Source: Sipunculus nudus (lineage: Eukaryota; Annelida; Sipuncula; Golfingiida; Sipunculidae). From it: a DNA stretch of 64,000 nt. The notes beneath the pieces are model-generated. The model saw nothing but the letters and a program-made list of their open reading frames with translations. It had not been told where the DNA came from and did no database searches. A program made the translations under genes and the position numbers. Positions 60,651 through 64,000 of the stretch are shown here, piece after piece (within the stretch, counting starts at the first letter, position 1; the number at the start of each line of letters is the position of its first letter). The stretch spans positions 76,927,401-76,991,400 of the forward strand of contig CM049315.1 of assembly GCA_026874595.1 (NCBI GenBank), in the 5' to 3' direction.

Positions 60651-61296
60651 CATTAAAACTTGCAACTACGATACTTTAAATTCGAGTGTGCAAGAGCTCC
60701 AATGATTTTCGAAACCAATACCTTGCCAATACTCAGTCCGCTGATGCCTATCCTACATATTTATGTGAAATATAATGCTGAATATTTCAGTAAATGCTGT
60801 TACCTTCAAGCAAGAGATCAGTAATTAAACAAAATCTATTTGTAAAAGCGAAGATCTCATATTGAAGTGTGTCCTTCTTGAAAAACGAGCACCTGCTATT
60901 GGTTTCAGTCGTGAAATGTCGATATGTGTTCACTGTAAGACGATTCATTAAGTAGGGGTTATTTTCAGATTTTCCTAGAATCACATGGCTTCCATGACAA
61001 AATCAATTGGCTGCTGAGGCAACTATTTATATTTTTGTTCCGATTGTCGTTCTTTTTTGACAGAGCTTTTTTTCACCTAGATACGCTTCCAATTACACGT
61101 ATTATCTATATAGGTCTGTACATGTTGACCAGCGGAAGAACTTTAGATTCTACACTTTTTTCCTTCACGTATAAATTTTGTCGTATCTTCTGAAACTTCT
61201 ACAGCATATTTTAAAGTATATTTGTGTGTTTGAATGGTTTGGTTGATCTACATATTCCAACAAAGATTTGTATAAGACTACTTGGACATTTGCTTT

Positions 61297-61303
<7 letters not shown>
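60651..61303. other. Unassigned
   Basis: AT-rich, nothing supported. Confidence 0.55.

Positions 61304-61362
<59 letters not shown>
61304..61362. repeat. (GA)n microsatellite
   Basis: 59 bases of pure GA. Confidence 0.97.
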
Positions 61363-61365
<3 letters not shown>

Positions 61366-62350
61366 CAGACGACAGGCGATAATTGTTCTTTTTAGATAGC
61401 AGTCTGTTTAACACTTTGATCTTAACAATGAAAACAAAACCCTGTTTTTTTTTACCTGTAATCCTGACCTTTTGTTTAGACGCTAATGATGGCACTCTAC
61501 TGTTTTTAAATGATAATACTTTCAGACCTAAGTAAGTAGATGCGTTTTATTTCTTTAAACTCATGTAACTTAAGAGAACAAAATATCTTTATGAAGGTAT
61601 GGTTATTAGCAGTATAGTTAGAGGACAAACCATTGTATAAATGGTTTTGTTGGACCGAATAAAGCAGACAAACATGAGGCTAAGTGCGCATGTCCATCAA
61701 TACCCCTTTCACCTCATCTGTTGTTTCAGTAGTGACGTTAACTGCCATAAAATGAAAGTTTAAAGAGATTTTATTTTCAGTTAAAGCTAACTTGTCTCTT
61801 ATTTTCCGCCTTCAGAATTATAAATACCTTTATATGGTTTAATTTTAATGTTTGAAATTAGGTTATAATGGTTTCCAAATACATGCTTAAATACAAAAAA
61901 AATGTTATATCATTTGTATCTTCAGCTCAAAGAACAATTTCGAAATTTTTTTTTGGTCATATTGCCTCCCGGTAGGTAGTCAATACGATCCTGAAAACCA
62001 TTGATACACAAACAATGAGCAAGGAAAAAAACTATATGGGAGACTTAGGGGCCGACCGAGGCTGCGGGATAAACCTCTCCTCTTTCGAACACGTGGTAAT
62101 TATATCACTCTTGGGCGGCACATTTCATGAATAAATAAATCCCTGAGTTTTTGCTAATAGCCACATCTGTTCACATCCCAGTGATTTTAGGTTTAACATG
62201 CTGACAGAATTATGATAAATCTTCCTGAAGATAAAGTTTGGACGGCGGCAGTGTATAAAAATATAGGGGATCTATAAAAACAGTATGCCACATTTATTTA
62301 GTCAGTCTCGTACACAATCCCTATAACAGAGGAATATGAAATTATACTAG
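61363..62350. other. Unassigned
   Basis: AT-rich, nothing supported. Confidence 0.55.
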
Positions 62351-62520
62351 TTAGGTGCGGTAGACACCGGGTGTGGGTGACACCGAGATGCAAAATAACA
62401 TGCTGGAAAGCGAGTGCTACCGCCCTGCCATGTAGTAACAGACCGTAAAGGAACTCTGTATACGTACACACTTAGATAAAAAAATAGACGAGTCGTCATA
62501 AAAAAGGAGGCGGTTACCTG
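62351..62520 (+). mobile_element. tRNA-derived SINE, 3'-end fragment
   Basis: Matches the 3' half of the family: GGTGCGGTAGACACCGGG, AAAATAACATGCTGGAAAGC (subfamily signature shared with copy 2), GTGCTACCGCCCTGCCA, GGAACTCTGTATACGTACA and a GGAGGCGGTTACCTG tail. The head is missing. Confidence 0.7.
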
Positions 62521-64000
62521 AATAAAAATTATACCATTGTGTCTTGTCAGTTTTCCTTAGTCTCTTGACAACGATACAGCGTTCACCTGTCAAAAATCTC
62601 TTTAGAGTACAGGACAACCTTCATGTCCATCAAAAGGTCTAAGTTTTAATTAATTTTCTGCGGCAGCTGAGGACCTCCAATTCATTAAAACACACATGTT
62701 TTGCATCTCTTTTTTTGCTCAAATTTCAGCATTCATTAACAGAGAACATACATAAATAGTAGCAGCCGTCATCCAAACAATATACATCAACTCAAATCAA
62801 ACATCGTGAACAAATTACGTAAATGATTAAAAAACAATCACAAATTAAAAGCAATATAAGCAACATTAAATGGATGTCACCAAACATCTTTGAACAACAA
62901 TGGATTATAAAATACACAAATCCCATGCATAATTATATTAACTTTTGCTTTCAGCAAAGAAATAACCTTAATAATGACAAAGACATAAGTGTATTTATCT
63001 ACAAAACCAACTGTTGATCTATTCCAGAAACGTGGCGTTGACTACAATGAACAATTAAAAGGTCTCGTTTAAAATCCTTGTACAAAGCAAACACGACAAA
63101 TATAGGTTTTTAATAATGTTTTGCTTTCGACAGAAATTCATACTATACACTCACTTATGTGTAGATGTGGAAAACGGCGGTTTTAAGCCTGGGTTGTGGC
63201 GGGATGGATTCTGATATTAAGGTGCAGGCTACAGATTTATTTTGTAAACGCAGAGCTCTAGATCTTACTATATAGTACAATTTGCCATCTTCGACGCATG
63301 ATTTCGTCCTATTCTCTATCTATACGGGTCTAATCGCATCGAAACAGCCTTCGAAGATAGATTTTGCATTGGCATAATTATCGGAGAATCTTCATGTCAA
63401 ATTATCTACTAGGGTCGACTCATTTCTCGCAAGCATTTCAAAGCGTTCTCCTTGACTGACATTGTTGTTTGATACGCACTCAAGCCGGGATGACGCAAGC
63501 CGGATTTTGCATTTAAAATGCAGGGACTTAAACCCCAGCCATTGGATGTCGAATGCCAATTATGTGGTTCAACGGCTAAAATTCTTAGTAATAGATAAAT
63601 ATCTCGAGTATTGAGCCAGTCAACACCGCTTTATAATATTATTTAACCATAACAGGCGGACAAGATGTCGCTAAGATGCAAGTGAAATATCATTTTTGGA
63701 GAATTATTTCAAGTTGGAAATACGGAAGAACCAAAATCTGCAGATGCCTGCATACCGTGCGGTGGTTTCAACTGGTTTTAATTAAGCCGTCAATATGGCG
63801 TCACCATAGAATAGAGATGTTGTTTAACGCTTTATGTCCTTGAAACCTGGCTAGCTCCAAGATTAAACTCCCCGGACAGTTGTCGTGTAAATCCATGGTC
63901 GTTTACAGCCATGGCGTAATGAAAATATACTTCTCTTTGTGCTTTGGATTTTATTCTGGTAATGAATGATTTCAATTATTTCAATTAATGATTTAAATCA
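62521..64000. other. Unassigned window end
   Basis: AT-rich to about 63100, then of more balanced composition (63240-63900) with no open frame or repeat that I can name. Confidence 0.5.

Overview
The window is eukaryotic and almost certainly metazoan. It is AT-rich, gene-poor and intron-bearing, full of microsatellites, tRNA-derived SINEs and minisatellites, and carries no operons or ribosome binding sites. The one clear gene encodes a protocadherin whose whole ectodomain lies in a single exon. That gene structure, the repeat types (a GTCCGTCC-bearing element that begins with a CAGGTGAC/GTCACCTG hairpin, and a family with GCCTCCGCC ends) and the base composition point to a lophotrochozoan, most likely a mollusc and perhaps a bivalve. 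This assignment is inference.

Layout. 1-10.4 kb is mostly unannotated AT-rich DNA with microsatellites, one SINE and one doubtful coding fragment. 10.5-20.8 kb holds the protocadherin-like gene on the minus strand: a 2,841-nt first coding exon (signal peptide, seven cadherin repeats, membrane helix, start of the tail), two short cytoplasmic exons, and two different candidate last exons. Both last exons fit the same splice phase, and both end in a Thr/Ser-x-Val type PDZ ligand (TSV or TQV). 21-31 kb is intergenic, with microsatellites, a decayed non-LTR reverse transcriptase inside a repeat element, and scattered repeats. 31.4-52 kb is a minisatellite domain. It contains a 15-bp array interrupted by a SINE, a 51-bp K/T/E-type array, and a 10.7-kb array of a 25-bp unit whose central and right part is inverted relative to its left part. 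Two possible minus-strand exons of an unidentified gene lie at 33.9 and 35.4-35.7 kb. 52-64 kb is again mostly unassigned, with repeats, a possible first exon near 57.3 kb and a TATA/E-box cluster near 59.9 kb.

Functionally, only the protocadherin can be interpreted: a homophilic-type adhesion receptor whose cytoplasmic terminus may be chosen by alternative 3' splicing. The long polypeptide readings of the 25-bp and 51-bp arrays follow from repeat units that contain no stop codon on one strand, and I do not treat them as genes.
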